Below, piece by piece: positions 18,201 to 26,714 of a stretch of DNA of 41,996 nucleotides. Position numbers and translations under genes: made by a program. The notes below the pieces were generated by a model, which had not been told where the DNA came from, searched no databases, and saw only the letters and a program-made list of their open reading frames with translations. Every line of letters begins with the position of its first letter. Position 1 is the stretch's first letter. Location of the stretch: assembly GCA_910589555.1 (NCBI GenBank), contig CAJUTE010000022.1, positions 1-41,996 of the forward strand, given 5' to 3'. This stretch comes from an uncultured Muribaculum sp. Lineage in GTDB: Bacteria > Bacteroidota > Bacteroidia > Bacteroidales > Muribaculaceae.

Positions 18201-19130
18201 CTATAGCATCTTGATATCCACATCCTCCGCTTCGCCCCAGTCATCAATCGCAGGGGTGACAGTCTCGCCTTCTTTAGGCAAGGTGAGCCCATCGATCTTG
18301 ATGTAGATATTCTTGTCGTCAGGAGCATTATGCACCTGATCGGTCACCTCAAAGTTAAAATAGACCTTGCCCGATGTGTAGATTGACAGAATGTGGGGCA
18401 CGGCATTGTCATCAGGACAGTGACCGAACGTCAAGAACTGAGCTTCAATAGTCCTGTCGTCCTTACGGTCGATAGAGAACGGCACTGTCACCGGCTTTCC
18501 GGCTGCAGCGCTGCGGCTTATGTTCAGTCGCTCAGACAATCCCGAAAGGGCAGCACTGATATTGATGTTGTCACGCAGATTCTCAACATTGACCACTTCT
18601 ACGGTGTAGTGTGCTGTCGCCTCCTCGGGATACAGCTCCACCACCTGCCCTTTCTTGTCGCGCTCGACCATGACATATTCACATTTTCCTGCCCACACAG
18701 TCTCGGCAGTCGCTTTCACAGGCTCCTCAGCCGACGCCTCGGGCCTCGGAGGCGCTTTCATGTCTCGCGACATCGGAGCCAACAGCGATTCATCATTAGT
18801 GACGAGTCCATAGAGGTCATAGCTGTCTATATCCTCATTTACGGTTTCCATCTCCCCATTATGAAAGAGAATCTTGTATTCACCCTCATCAACCTTGACT
18901 ACACCTCCATCGCGCGAGGAAAATTCTCGGCGGGCAACATGCTTTCCGTCAAGCGAGAAGAAGTTTACAACCATTGTATTGGGATCGGCATCGGGTGCCG
19001 CATCCCATTTGAATTTTACGTTTATCTCCACACTATGACCATGGTCATAGCACAAGTCCTTGTGCTCGCAGCTTGTCATGGCTACAGAGCAACCGAAGAT
19101 AAGGAGAAGACGGGAAACGATGGAATTCAT
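18201..19130 (-). CDS. DUF5119 fimbrial-associated lipoprotein
   Basis: A 309-residue lipoprotein, lipobox VAMTSC (C21), directly followed by EHKDLCYDHGH, the signature of DUF5119 proteins in Bacteroidales fimbrial loci. The mature part is beta-rich (VEINVKFKWD; TAHYTVEVVNVENLRDNINISAALSGLS), as in the Mfa2/FimB anchor fold. It overlaps the upstream DUF3575 gene by 4 bp and is followed after 29 bp by a fimbrillin gene. It is probably a pilus anchor or assembly factor. Confidence 0.83.
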   Translation of the reverse strand: MNSIVSRLLLIFGCSVAMTSCEHKDLCYDHGHSVEINVKFKWDAAPDADPNTMVVNFFSLDGKHVARREFSSRDGGVVKVDEGEYKILFHNGEMETVNEDIDSYDLYGLVTNDESLLAPMSRDMKAPPRPEASAEEPVKATAETVWAGKCEYVMVERDKKGQVVELYPEEATAHYTVEVVNVENLRDNINISAALSGLSERLNISRSAAAGKPVTVPFSIDRKDDRTIEAQFLTFGHCPDDNAVPHILSIYTSGKVYFNFEVTDQVHNAPDDKNIYIKIDGLTLPKEGETVTPAIDDWGEAEDVDIKML

Positions 19131-20404
19131 CGCTCACCTCCTTTCCTCTGCTTCAAGCTGCCGATGTACCACACCAACGACACCTCAGCCTTGGTGGGTC
19201 CGAACCAGTTAAGACGGTGAGTGGAATCCCACACATAACAACCGTCGGCAGGATGATATTTCTTATATTCGCCACCGAGATAGCCGAATCCTATCGTGAA
19301 ATCAATATTGATGCGAGAGCTCACCGGAAGCGAGTAGCCGTAGGACACACCGGCGCCCCATGTCCAGCGGCCGCCTTGATAGCCCTTGCCGCCAAATTCG
19401 AAATCATAGGTCAGCATCTGACCGTAAACACCCACATGATGTCCTGACAGCAACTGACGATTCCTTGAGCCAAACCATCGGCGCACACCAAGCTCACCGC
19501 CATACACCCGCCAGTAACGGTGACGGACATTTCGGCTCCACCACGCATACATCCATGAAGCTTCGACCGACCACTTGCGCCCCAACGGAACAGTGATGCC
19601 GAGATTGGGTATCATAGCGGCATCGTAGAGTAGATTGGTAGTGATGGCAAACGGAAACATCTTTCCACGCTCTGAACCATCCTCGTAATCCATGACCGGA
19701 GCATACGGAGCAATCGCCACAGTATCGGTCACAACAGTCATATCCGATGATTGATCGACAGTGGATGTGCTGTCAGTCAATGTACGATCAGTCGCTATAT
19801 CGACCGATGGTTGAGATGGAACCGTCACCCTTTCCAATATCACATCGGCTCGTGCCATTCTCAATGGCGGAAAAGTATTTTTCTGTAGATAATTGTAGAC
19901 GTTCCGTGGCAAAATCTGCCATAATTGCCGAGTTGAGCCATGACCGGAGCCGGCAGCATCAATGCGCTTGACAGCTTCTGCCATTTCGCTTCTGCCGGAA
20001 AACGCACTGTCAGTGTGCAATTTTTCAGTCAGCCCCTCCCAGTCGGCGCCAATAGAACTTATCTGTATCAAAGAATCGGCACACAGGCTCAATGAAGAAA
20101 TCCACTCGGCAAGGCTTTCCGCCCTGCGCCGTGAAAGTTTATCATTATAGGAAGAGAGACCTTCGGGAGAAGCCGCTCCGCTGATACGTATGGATTTTAT
20201 GACCGTCGGCAATGAGTCACACGCCATGGCACTATCCATTCTTGCGGCAAACTCTTTGAGAGCCTTGCCGTTATCATAAAGCTCCGTATTAATCTTATCG
20301 CCACTCTTAGGAAAATATACGCACACAGAATCAGTGTATTCCCATGCCCATGCTGCACAGAAATTCACCACTATAGCCAAAGACAATATTGTTCTGCACT
20401 TCAT
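19127..20404 (-). CDS. DUF3575 outer-membrane protein with OmpA-like region
   Basis: A 425-residue protein with signal peptide (cleavage near AAWA, residue 20). The N-terminal half is OmpA-C-like: SIRISGAASPEGLSSYNDKLSRRRAESLAEWI (residues about 71-102), the peptidoglycan-binding motif with paired Arg. The second half is a small beta-barrel domain of the DUF3575 type (KMFPFAITTNLLYDAAMIPNLGITVPLGRKWSVE; ending VSLVWYIGSL). DUF3575 genes commonly lead Bacteroidales fimbrial operons. It could tie the pilus base to the peptidoglycan and outer membrane. First gene of the operon. Confidence 0.85.
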   Translation of the reverse strand: MKCRTILSLAIVVNFCAAWAWEYTDSVCVYFPKSGDKINTELYDNGKALKEFAARMDSAMACDSLPTVIKSIRISGAASPEGLSSYNDKLSRRRAESLAEWISSLSLCADSLIQISSIGADWEGLTEKLHTDSAFSGRSEMAEAVKRIDAAGSGHGSTRQLWQILPRNVYNYLQKNTFPPLRMARADVILERVTVPSQPSVDIATDRTLTDSTSTVDQSSDMTVVTDTVAIAPYAPVMDYEDGSERGKMFPFAITTNLLYDAAMIPNLGITVPLGRKWSVEASWMYAWWSRNVRHRYWRVYGGELGVRRWFGSRNRQLLSGHHVGVYGQMLTYDFEFGGKGYQGGRWTWGAGVSYGYSLPVSSRINIDFTIGFGYLGGEYKKYHPADGCYVWDSTHRLNWFGPTKAEVSLVWYIGSLKQRKGGER

Positions 20405-20435
20405 TATAAAACCTGAGTATGTGTTATTCCCGCTG

Positions 20436-20443
20436 CAAAATTA
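20436..20443 (-). promoter_or_regulatory. Possible -7 element for the fimbrial operon
   Basis: Minus-strand TAATTTTG, matching TAnnTTTG, 31 bp ahead of the DUF3575 start. No clear -33 TTTG is present. The remaining DNA to 20620 is AT-rich and shows no other feature. Confidence 0.4.
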
Positions 20444-20614
20444 TATCTTTTTGTCTTAATAATTGGATAAATTAGACATAAATTATCAATATTTAACACA
20501 TCTACAACCGGAATCAATAGCATTTCCCATAAACGTAATAATCAGAACATAATAGCACTTTTTTATAGCTAAACCGCTGTTTGCCAAAACAGTCATGCAG
20601 GTCTAATATCAGCA

Positions 20615-20650
20615 GAAAAAACGCCGCACCACTATAAAGTGGCACGGCGT
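20615..20650 (-). terminator. Intrinsic terminator after the rubrerythrin gene
   Basis: Arms ACGCCG (20621-20626) and CGGCGT (20645-20650) with an inner CCACT/AGTGG pairing; on the minus strand the stem is followed by T6. It stands 24 bp after the rubrerythrin stop. Confidence 0.85.
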
Positions 20651-20673
20651 TGTCAATTTAAAGAAACTCGATA

Positions 20674-21228
20674 TTATTTCTTTCCGAAATGACGGTTGTA
20701 AAGACCCTGGAAACCTTGTCCATGGCGTGCTTCATCCTTTGCCATTTCATGAACAGTGTCATGAATAGCGTCGAGGTTAAGTTCTTTAGCACGGCGTGCG
20801 ATGCGCATCTTGTCGGCATTTGCGCCAGCCTCAGCAGCCATACGCTTTTCAAGGTTAGTCTTGGTGTCCCAAACGTGTTCGCCAAGAAGTTCAGCGAATT
20901 TAGAAGCGTGTTCAGCCTCTTCGAAAGCGTAACGCTTGAAAGCCTCAGCTACATCAGGATAACCTTCACGGTCAGCTTGACGAGACATGGCAAGATACAT
21001 ACCAACCTCCATGCACTCACCGTTGAAGTGAGCAGTAAGGTCTTCCTTCATTTGATCGTCAGTATCTTTAGCTACACCGATTTCATGCTCAGTCACGAAT
21101 TGGAGAAGAGGGTTCTCTTCCATTTCTTTGAATTTGCTTGCAGGAGCGCCACAAAGAGGGCACTTTTCGGGAGCTTCATCACCTTCATGAACGTAACCGC
21201 ATACGGTACAGATAAATTTCTTTTTCAT
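20674..21228 (-). CDS. Reverse rubrerythrin (rubredoxin-ferritin-like peroxidase)
   Basis: A 184-residue cytoplasmic non-heme iron peroxidase that reduces hydrogen peroxide with electrons from NAD(P)H via a redox partner, protecting anaerobes from air. The rubredoxin-like iron centre is at the N-terminus (C7, C10, C23, C26) and the diiron four-helix bundle follows (HFNGECMEVGMYL, AFEEAEHASKF and DEARHGQGF with the Glu/His ligands), the reverse of the classic rubrerythrin order. Usual length for the reverse type. Single-gene transcript: own -7 element and own terminator. Confidence 0.92.
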   Translation of the reverse strand: MKKKFICTVCGYVHEGDEAPEKCPLCGAPASKFKEMEENPLLQFVTEHEIGVAKDTDDQMKEDLTAHFNGECMEVGMYLAMSRQADREGYPDVAEAFKRYAFEEAEHASKFAELLGEHVWDTKTNLEKRMAAEAGANADKMRIARRAKELNLDAIHDTVHEMAKDEARHGQGFQGLYNRHFGKK

Positions 21229-21286
21229 TTTAATCTAATTTTAAGTTTTGCTATTTCTATATTTCTTGAATTTCAGTTCGATGTCA

Positions 21287-21317
21287 CAAATATAACAAAA
21301 AAATATCACTCTCCAAG
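21287..21317 (-). promoter_or_regulatory. Probable promoter of the rubrerythrin gene
   Basis: Minus-strand TATATTTG (21287-21294) with CTTG (21314-21317) 19 nt upstream, one mismatch from the TTTG-N19-TAnnTTTG consensus. The -33 part overlaps the 5' side of the exchanger stop. Confidence 0.55.
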
Positions 21318-21321
21318 AAAT

Positions 21322-22299
21322 TTAACGTACATTAGATATCAACATTCCCACATACGCTACATAAACGCCCACCATCAAAGCTCCCTCAATGCGGGTGATA
21401 GTGCGTGTCTTGATAACCCAACCGAATATCCAGAACAGAAGTGATGCAAAAACAAGAGTGAGAAGGTCAAAATTTCCTATCGAACCAAACGGCAGCGGAC
21501 GGATGGCAGCCGACGCCCCGAGCACCAGAAATATATTGAAAATATTGCTGCCGATCACATTGCCCAGCGCTATGCCGGTCTTTCCTTTGAGAGCGGCGGT
21601 CACCGAAGTGGCAAGCTCCGGAAGCGAAGTGCCGGCAGCCACTATGGTCAAGCCTATCACAGCCTCACTTACTCCAAGCCCGCGGGCTATGCCCGAAGCT
21701 CCGGCAACAAACCTGTCGCCTCCATATATAAGCGCGGCAAGACCGCCTGCCACCCAAAGAATAGCCTTAAGCATACTCATGGGCTTTTTCTTGGACACCT
21801 CCTCCGAAGCAGGATCGACTCCATCGGTGTTTTTAGCCTGAGAAAAGGTGTAACGCATGAAAATGGCAAAGAACAACAGCAGCACGATCCCGTCGCCACG
21901 CGTGACCATCCTCTCGGCAGCTCCGTCAAGAAACACCCCATTGCCCATCACAAGAAGCACAAGCGAAGAAAGCACCACCAGCGGAATCTCGTTGGACATT
22001 ATGCTCTTTGTTATGACAATAGGCACAATGACAGCCGTGACACCCACAATGACAAGCGTGTTGAAAAGATTGCTTCCAACCACATTGCCGATAGCGAGCT
22101 CGGCGCTACCGTTGATTGCCGACACGATGCTTATGACGAGTTCGGGAGCCGATGTGCCGAATGCCACCACCGTCAATCCCACCACAAGGTCACTGATGCC
22201 AAACCTCCGGGCTATCGATGAAGCTCCGTCAGTGAGAGCATTAGCCCCGACAAGAATCAACACAAGCCCCATGACCAAAAACAGCGAATCTATCCACAT
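21322..22299 (-). CDS. Calcium/sodium antiporter (CaCA family, YrbG-like)
   Basis: A 325-residue inner-membrane cation exchanger. The two alpha repeats are obvious and antiparallel-like: GTSAPELVISIVSAINGSAELAIGNVVGSN (about residues 49-78) and GTSLPELATSVTAALKGKTGIALGNVIGSN (about 208-237), with the ion-binding Glu and Asn of the family in each. About ten membrane segments; the loop between halves (residues about 150-175) is hydrophilic. Length and sequence fit the prokaryotic YrbG type, which exchanges Ca2+ for Na+ or H+. It stands alone, between the terminator of pnp and the rubrerythrin gene. Confidence 0.9.
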   Translation of the reverse strand: MWIDSLFLVMGLVLILVGANALTDGASSIARRFGISDLVVGLTVVAFGTSAPELVISIVSAINGSAELAIGNVVGSNLFNTLVIVGVTAVIVPIVITKSIMSNEIPLVVLSSLVLLVMGNGVFLDGAAERMVTRGDGIVLLLFFAIFMRYTFSQAKNTDGVDPASEEVSKKKPMSMLKAILWVAGGLAALIYGGDRFVAGASGIARGLGVSEAVIGLTIVAAGTSLPELATSVTAALKGKTGIALGNVIGSNIFNIFLVLGASAAIRPLPFGSIGNFDLLTLVFASLLFWIFGWVIKTRTITRIEGALMVGVYVAYVGMLISNVR

Positions 22300-22324
22300 A
22301 ATAATACAGCAGGGTTAAAATAAA

Positions 22325-22353
22325 AAGTGAGGATACGATACATATCCTCACTT
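22325..22353 (-). terminator. Intrinsic terminator of pnp
   Basis: Perfect 11-bp arms AAGTGAGGATA (22325-22335) and TATCCTCACTT (22343-22353), followed on the minus strand by a T-rich run. Confidence 0.85.
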
Positions 22354-22374
22354 ATAACAAATTTCTTTATGAAA

Positions 22375-24639
22375 TTATTCTTCGTTATGTTGCTCTTCAC
22401 GGCGCGGACGACGATCGTCACGGCGCGGTCCGCGGTCATCACGGCGAGGACGGTCATCGCGACGCGGTCCACGGTCGTTGTTGCGTTGCGGACGCTCACG
22501 GCGCTGAGGCTCAACATATCCTTCCGGCTTGGGCTGCAAAGCACGCATTGAAAGACGGAATTTTCCTGTTTTCTTATCAATCTCAATGAGCTTCACCTCT
22601 ACAGTGTCACCCTCTTTAAGACCGGAAGCCTCCATGTTTTCAAGACGATCCCAGCTTATTTCAGAGATGTGAAGAAGTCCGTCGCGGTTAGGCATGAATT
22701 CCACAAATGCTCCGAAATCAAGGATTGAGCGCACCTTACCGGTGTAAGTCTTACCCTCTTCAGGAAGCTGCACGATAGCATTGATCATTTCAAGAGCCTT
22801 GTCCATTGAAGCCTTGTTGGTGGCGGCAACTTCAATGAAGCCTTCATTGTTCACCTCATCGATAGAAACAGTGGCGCCTGAAGCCTCCTGAATACCCTGG
22901 ATAATCTTTCCGCCCGGGCCGATCACAGCACCGATAAGATCCTTAGGAATAGTCATTGTGATGATTCTGGGCACATTGGGCTTGTAATCCTCACGCGGAG
23001 CCGGAATAGCCTCCTCTATAAGGTTGAGTATGTGAAGGCGTCCGTCACGAGCTTGAAGAAGAGCCTTTTCAAGGATCTCGTATGACAAGCCGTCACACTT
23101 GATATCCATCTGAGTGGCGGTGATACCGTCACGTGTTCCTGTCACCTTGAAGTCCATGTCGCCAAGGTGGTCCTCATCGCCGAGGATATCGGAAAGGACA
23201 GCATACTTCTGACCGTCGGTATCGGTTATAAGACCCATGGCGATACCACTCACAGGTTTCTTCATCTTTACTCCGGCATCAAGAAGAGCCAAAGTTCCGG
23301 CACATACTGTTGCCATTGACGAAGAACCGTTGGATTCAAGGATATCGCTCACGATGCGGCAAACGTAGGGGAATCCTTCAGGGAACATACCCTTCAATGC
23401 GCGGTGGGCAAGATTTCCATGACCGATTTCACGGCGTCCCACACCACGTGTAGCTTTCGCTTCACCGGTAGAGAACGGCGGGAAGTTATAGTGAAGCAAG
23501 AAACGCTCCTTGCCTTGAGTCAAAACCTCATCGAGAATCTTCTCATCGAGCTTGGTGCCGAGAGTGACTGTAGCAAGAGCCTGAGTCTCGCCACGGGTGA
23601 ACACTGCCGATCCGTGAGGACCCGGAACATAGTCGGTTTCAATCCAGATGGGGCGGATGTCGGTGGTCTTACGTCCGTCAAGACGCACACCCTCGTCAAG
23701 GATGCAACGACGCACGGCTTCACGCTCAACATCGTGGTAGTAGCGCTTCACGAGCGGAGTCTTTTCATCACGCTCCTCTTCGGGAAGTGATTCGATATAT
23801 TCATCGCAGATAGCGTCAAACGAATCCTGACGCCAGTGCTTGTCAGCACATCCGGCTTTAGCGATGGCGTAAGCTTTATCATAGCATTTGTCATGAACAT
23901 CCTTGCGAAGATCTTCGTCATTGACTTCATGGCAATATTCACGTTTTACGGTGGCGTTAGCTTCCTTGGCAAGCTCTATTTGGGCTAAGCATTGAACTTT
24001 TATGGCATCATGAGCAGCTTTCAAGGCAGCAAGGAGATCGCTTTCGCTCACCTCTTTCATTTCACCTTCAACCATCATGATATTATCGTAGGTGGCGCCA
24101 ACCATCAATTCCATGTCGGCATCCTCAAGCTGCTTGAAAGTGGGGTTGATCACGAACTCGCCGTTGATGCGTGCCACACGCACTTCCGAAATAGGGCCGT
24201 TGAAAGGTATGTCGCTCACTGCAATCGCAGCCGACGCTGCAAGACCGGCAAGTGAATCGGGCATCTCTTCGCCATCAGCCGAATACATGGTGATGTTCAC
24301 AAATGTGTCGGCATGGTAATTGTCGGGAAAAAGTGGACGGAGCACACGGTCAACAAGACGTGCGGTCAAAATTTCATAGTCCGATGCACGACCTTCTCTC
24401 TTGAGGAAACCTCCGGGAAAACGTCCGTTTGATGAAAATTTCTCTTTATATTCTACCTGCAAAGGCATGAAATCCACGCCTTCTCCAGCCTCCTTGGCTG
24501 ATACTACGGTTGCCAGGAGCATCGTATTGCCCATGCGCAACTCTACCGCTCCATCGGCTTGCTTGGCGAGCTTGCCCGTCTCAAGTGTGATGGTACGTCC
24601 ATCACTGAGCTCGATGGTTTTCTTAATTGGGTTTGCCAT
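22375..24639 (-). CDS. pnp: Polyribonucleotide nucleotidyltransferase (PNPase)
   Basis: A 754-residue phosphorolytic 3'-5' exoribonuclease of the RNA degradosome type. The start MANPIKKTIEL at 24639 fits the family; the frame runs 25 codons further upstream without a reason to use them. Two RNase PH domains, the KH domain (IPKDLIGAVIGPGGKIIQGI, residues about 570-590) and the S1 domain (GKVRSILDFGAFVEF, about 650-665) are in the normal order. The last 40 or so residues form an unusual low-complexity tail of repeated RRDDRGPRR-type units, probably flexible and RNA-binding. Confidence 0.97.
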   Translation of the reverse strand: MANPIKKTIELSDGRTITLETGKLAKQADGAVELRMGNTMLLATVVSAKEAGEGVDFMPLQVEYKEKFSSNGRFPGGFLKREGRASDYEILTARLVDRVLRPLFPDNYHADTFVNITMYSADGEEMPDSLAGLAASAAIAVSDIPFNGPISEVRVARINGEFVINPTFKQLEDADMELMVGATYDNIMMVEGEMKEVSESDLLAALKAAHDAIKVQCLAQIELAKEANATVKREYCHEVNDEDLRKDVHDKCYDKAYAIAKAGCADKHWRQDSFDAICDEYIESLPEEERDEKTPLVKRYYHDVEREAVRRCILDEGVRLDGRKTTDIRPIWIETDYVPGPHGSAVFTRGETQALATVTLGTKLDEKILDEVLTQGKERFLLHYNFPPFSTGEAKATRGVGRREIGHGNLAHRALKGMFPEGFPYVCRIVSDILESNGSSSMATVCAGTLALLDAGVKMKKPVSGIAMGLITDTDGQKYAVLSDILGDEDHLGDMDFKVTGTRDGITATQMDIKCDGLSYEILEKALLQARDGRLHILNLIEEAIPAPREDYKPNVPRIITMTIPKDLIGAVIGPGGKIIQGIQEASGATVSIDEVNNEGFIEVAATNKASMDKALEMINAIVQLPEEGKTYTGKVRSILDFGAFVEFMPNRDGLLHISEISWDRLENMEASGLKEGDTVEVKLIEIDKKTGKFRLSMRALQPKPEGYVEPQRRERPQRNNDRGPRRDDRPRRDDRGPRRDDRRPRREEQHNEE

Positions 24640-24679
24640 AAAAATTATACTTCTGTTTTGTCTTGTACAAAAAATCGTG

Positions 24680-24712
24680 CAAATATAACGAAAATTGCGG
24701 AAATTTCCCAAC
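24680..24712 (-). promoter_or_regulatory. Probable promoter of pnp
   Basis: Minus-strand TATATTTG (24680-24687) with GTTG (24709-24712) 21 nt upstream. It overlaps the end of the intergenic region after the RloB-like gene. Confidence 0.5.
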
Positions 24713-24752
24713 ATTCCGCAATTATTCTAAAAATCAGATTTTTTTGCTCATT

Positions 24753-25334
24753 TTATCGTTCTTCCAACCTATCAACCGCCTTCCAAAAATCGGAATAAGA
24801 TTCTCCCGAATGCCCAAGACGCTTAGCACGCTCAGAAGCGCCAGCCATTCTATTCTCTTCAATCATCATTGCCACCCATTTCTCCTGACGCAAGAATTGG
24901 TCTTTTTTATCAAAATTCCGGATATGCTTTCTTAAAGCCTCAATCACTTTATTTGATGTGCCGAAAAACCTATTTGTATTCTCGTAATGCAGCAGGAACC
25001 AATATTCGATTGACGGCATACTGCTTGCTATCACCACTCGCTCATCGCCATCATATCGATTGCGAATCTCATCCATGCGCCTACGCTCGACGTCGTTCCA
25101 CTGACGCACATCCTCATCAAACACACAGATCACCGATGCTCCGCCAGACACAGCATCCTGTATCCTCTGATATATCGTCAGCATTGACTCATCTCCAAAA
25201 AGACTTGGTTGCAACACACAGTTATAACCTTGCAGCTTTTTCAGATGTTTGAGATACCAATATTCCGTTATCCCGGCTCCCAGCACCACCGTACGTGGAC
25301 GGCGCGGCTCTCTGACATTAGTTTTTCGTGCCAT
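24753..25334 (-). CDS. RloB-like TOPRIM-type protein, AbiL-like defence partner
   Basis: A 193-residue protein resembling RloB (PF13707-type), which has a TOPRIM-like fold and is the usual partner of the RloA ATPase; the pair corresponds to AbiL-type phage defence in other bacteria. The N-terminal strand reads VVLGAGITEYWYLKHL; the TE is conserved, but Ala20 sits where most TOPRIM proteins have the catalytic Glu. The second metal-binding segment VICVFDED (about residues 68-75) keeps its acidic residues. It starts 3 bp after the stop of the ATPase gene, so both are made from one transcript. Nuclease or effector activity is inferred, not shown. Confidence 0.75.
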   Translation of the reverse strand: MARKTNVREPRRPRTVVLGAGITEYWYLKHLKKLQGYNCVLQPSLFGDESMLTIYQRIQDAVSGGASVICVFDEDVRQWNDVERRRMDEIRNRYDGDERVVIASSMPSIEYWFLLHYENTNRFFGTSNKVIEALRKHIRNFDKKDQFLRQEKWVAMMIEENRMAGASERAKRLGHSGESYSDFWKAVDRLEER

Positions 25335-25337
25335 ATC

Positions 25338-26537
25338 TCAATCCTTAATCTGTGGTAAAGCGCCAAAGATTCCGTTTCGATAGGCTTTGTCAAGGTGAGC
25401 GATTTTGCTCAACCCCTTGAATTCTACCAATGAGTACAACTGGGAAGCTCCTGACTTATCTTTCTCGGTAAACCAAATGTTGTCTTTTCTGATAAGGTCA
25501 TTGACAGTGCGCAACAACCCGTCATAATGAGTTGTGATAAGGAGTTGGCTCTGCGACGGCTCAAGAAGGAACTGGCGAAGAATATATTCCATGAGTTCAG
25601 GATGAAGCGATGCATCCATTTCATCTATCATGAGGAATGAGCCGTTCAGGCATAGATCAAACACAGCAGCTTCTATTCCCAGCAGACGGCGCGTACCGTT
25701 GCTCTGATGTATGAAATTCAATTCATATATCTCCTTTCCCCTCTCATTCTCGACCGTGTGCTCAAATCCGAGTTTACGCAAGCCTTCCTCATCAGCATGT
25801 TCATTCAACCCAGTGATGTTGAAATCAGCCATCTTCAAGAAATTGAGCATGTAGGATTTGAAATCATTATTATCTTTCAGCATCCTGCGTGCAAATTTCG
25901 TCATGTCGGTCTCAGGATAAATCGTAGGCATAAAACCGCCATGTATCCACATTCGGAAATTATCGACATGACTGAATTTCATATTGACACGCCCACGTGC
26001 AGCAAATACCGACATATTTGGCAGGCAGTTAAGTGATAACATTTTCAACGTCTCGCCGTCGATCTTTTGAACTGCAGGATTGGTCTTTATTACCGACTGT
26101 CCATCCTCAAGCCTGCGTTCAAACACCAGAATCGGCTGTGTAGTCTTGTAGTAGGACAATCTTTCAAGAAACACAACTTTTCCTGTCAAACGAAGCTGAT
26201 ACCAATATCTTATTCCATCAATCCATATTTTCAGATTGAACTCAGAAGGCTCATGTGGAGTATCACTGTCAAGCATGAAAGGTTCAATTCCGGTTTTGCT
26301 ATCCATATCTGATGGATTGAAGGTCCAGAAACCATGCAGCGCCTCAAGAGCATACAAAAGATTGCTTTTTCCGCTCGCATTGGCGCCAAGCACCAACGCA
26401 AACTTTAAAAGCCTTGTGCCGTTAGGCATTTCCACGACATGAGAAGTTTCGATGCTCCTATCACCTGTCGCCTCAAAACTCAAAGTCGTTTCATTTTTAA
26501 ACGACAATATATTCTTGAAAGATATTTCTTCTATCAT
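25338..26537 (-). CDS. RloA-like AAA-family ATPase, AbiL-like defence ATPase
   Basis: A 399-residue SMC/OLD-like ABC-class ATPase. Walker A is GANASGKS (51-58), and the Walker B/D-loop is SFLMIDEMDASLHPELMEYILRQ-like near residue 305 (FLMIDEMDASLHPE), followed by the His-containing LLITTHYDGLL. The N-terminal NILSFKNETTLSFEA is typical of RloA/AAA_15-21 proteins. It lies 3 bp upstream of the RloB-like gene; such pairs are known or predicted abortive-infection systems. Its DNA is more AT-rich than the housekeeping genes on either side, in line with horizontal acquisition. Confidence 0.82.
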   Translation of the reverse strand: MIEEISFKNILSFKNETTLSFEATGDRSIETSHVVEMPNGTRLLKFALVLGANASGKSNLLYALEALHGFWTFNPSDMDSKTGIEPFMLDSDTPHEPSEFNLKIWIDGIRYWYQLRLTGKVVFLERLSYYKTTQPILVFERRLEDGQSVIKTNPAVQKIDGETLKMLSLNCLPNMSVFAARGRVNMKFSHVDNFRMWIHGGFMPTIYPETDMTKFARRMLKDNNDFKSYMLNFLKMADFNITGLNEHADEEGLRKLGFEHTVENERGKEIYELNFIHQSNGTRRLLGIEAAVFDLCLNGSFLMIDEMDASLHPELMEYILRQFLLEPSQSQLLITTHYDGLLRTVNDLIRKDNIWFTEKDKSGASQLYSLVEFKGLSKIAHLDKAYRNGIFGALPQIKD

Positions 26538-26557
26538 ATATCACAATTCTATTTCCG

Positions 26558-26565
26558 CAAATATA
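26558..26565 (-). promoter_or_regulatory. Possible -7 element of the RloAB-like operon
   Basis: Minus-strand TATATTTG, 21 bp ahead of the RloA start. No -33 element at the right spacing, so the call is weak. Confidence 0.35.
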
Positions 26566-26635
26566 CTAAAAACATCCAAAATCAGAAATAGAATTCACTA
26601 ATTTACCTATTTTATTTTTGTTTATGCAAAAAAAT

Positions 26636-26658
26636 AAACGGACATCACTGTCCGTTTT
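26636..26658 (-). terminator. Intrinsic terminator of the DUF4476 gene
   Basis: AACGGACA (26637-26644) pairs with TGTCCGTT (26649-26656). T-rich sequence follows on the minus strand, and T5 follows on the plus strand too, so it may work both ways. Confidence 0.75.
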
Positions 26659-26714
26659 TCTTGTCGCTTCCAATAATTTTTCTTGAATGAGTAAGAAAAA
26701 ATAGCACGAAGGGA

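Noticed and set aside
18393..19220. Plus-strand frame of 275 codons opposite the DUF5119 and DUF3575 genes
   Set aside because: Antisense of two well-supported overlapping genes with signal peptide and family motifs on the other strand.
20689..21444. Plus-strand frame of 251 codons
   Set aside because: Antisense of the rubrerythrin gene, whose iron ligands are all in the other frame.
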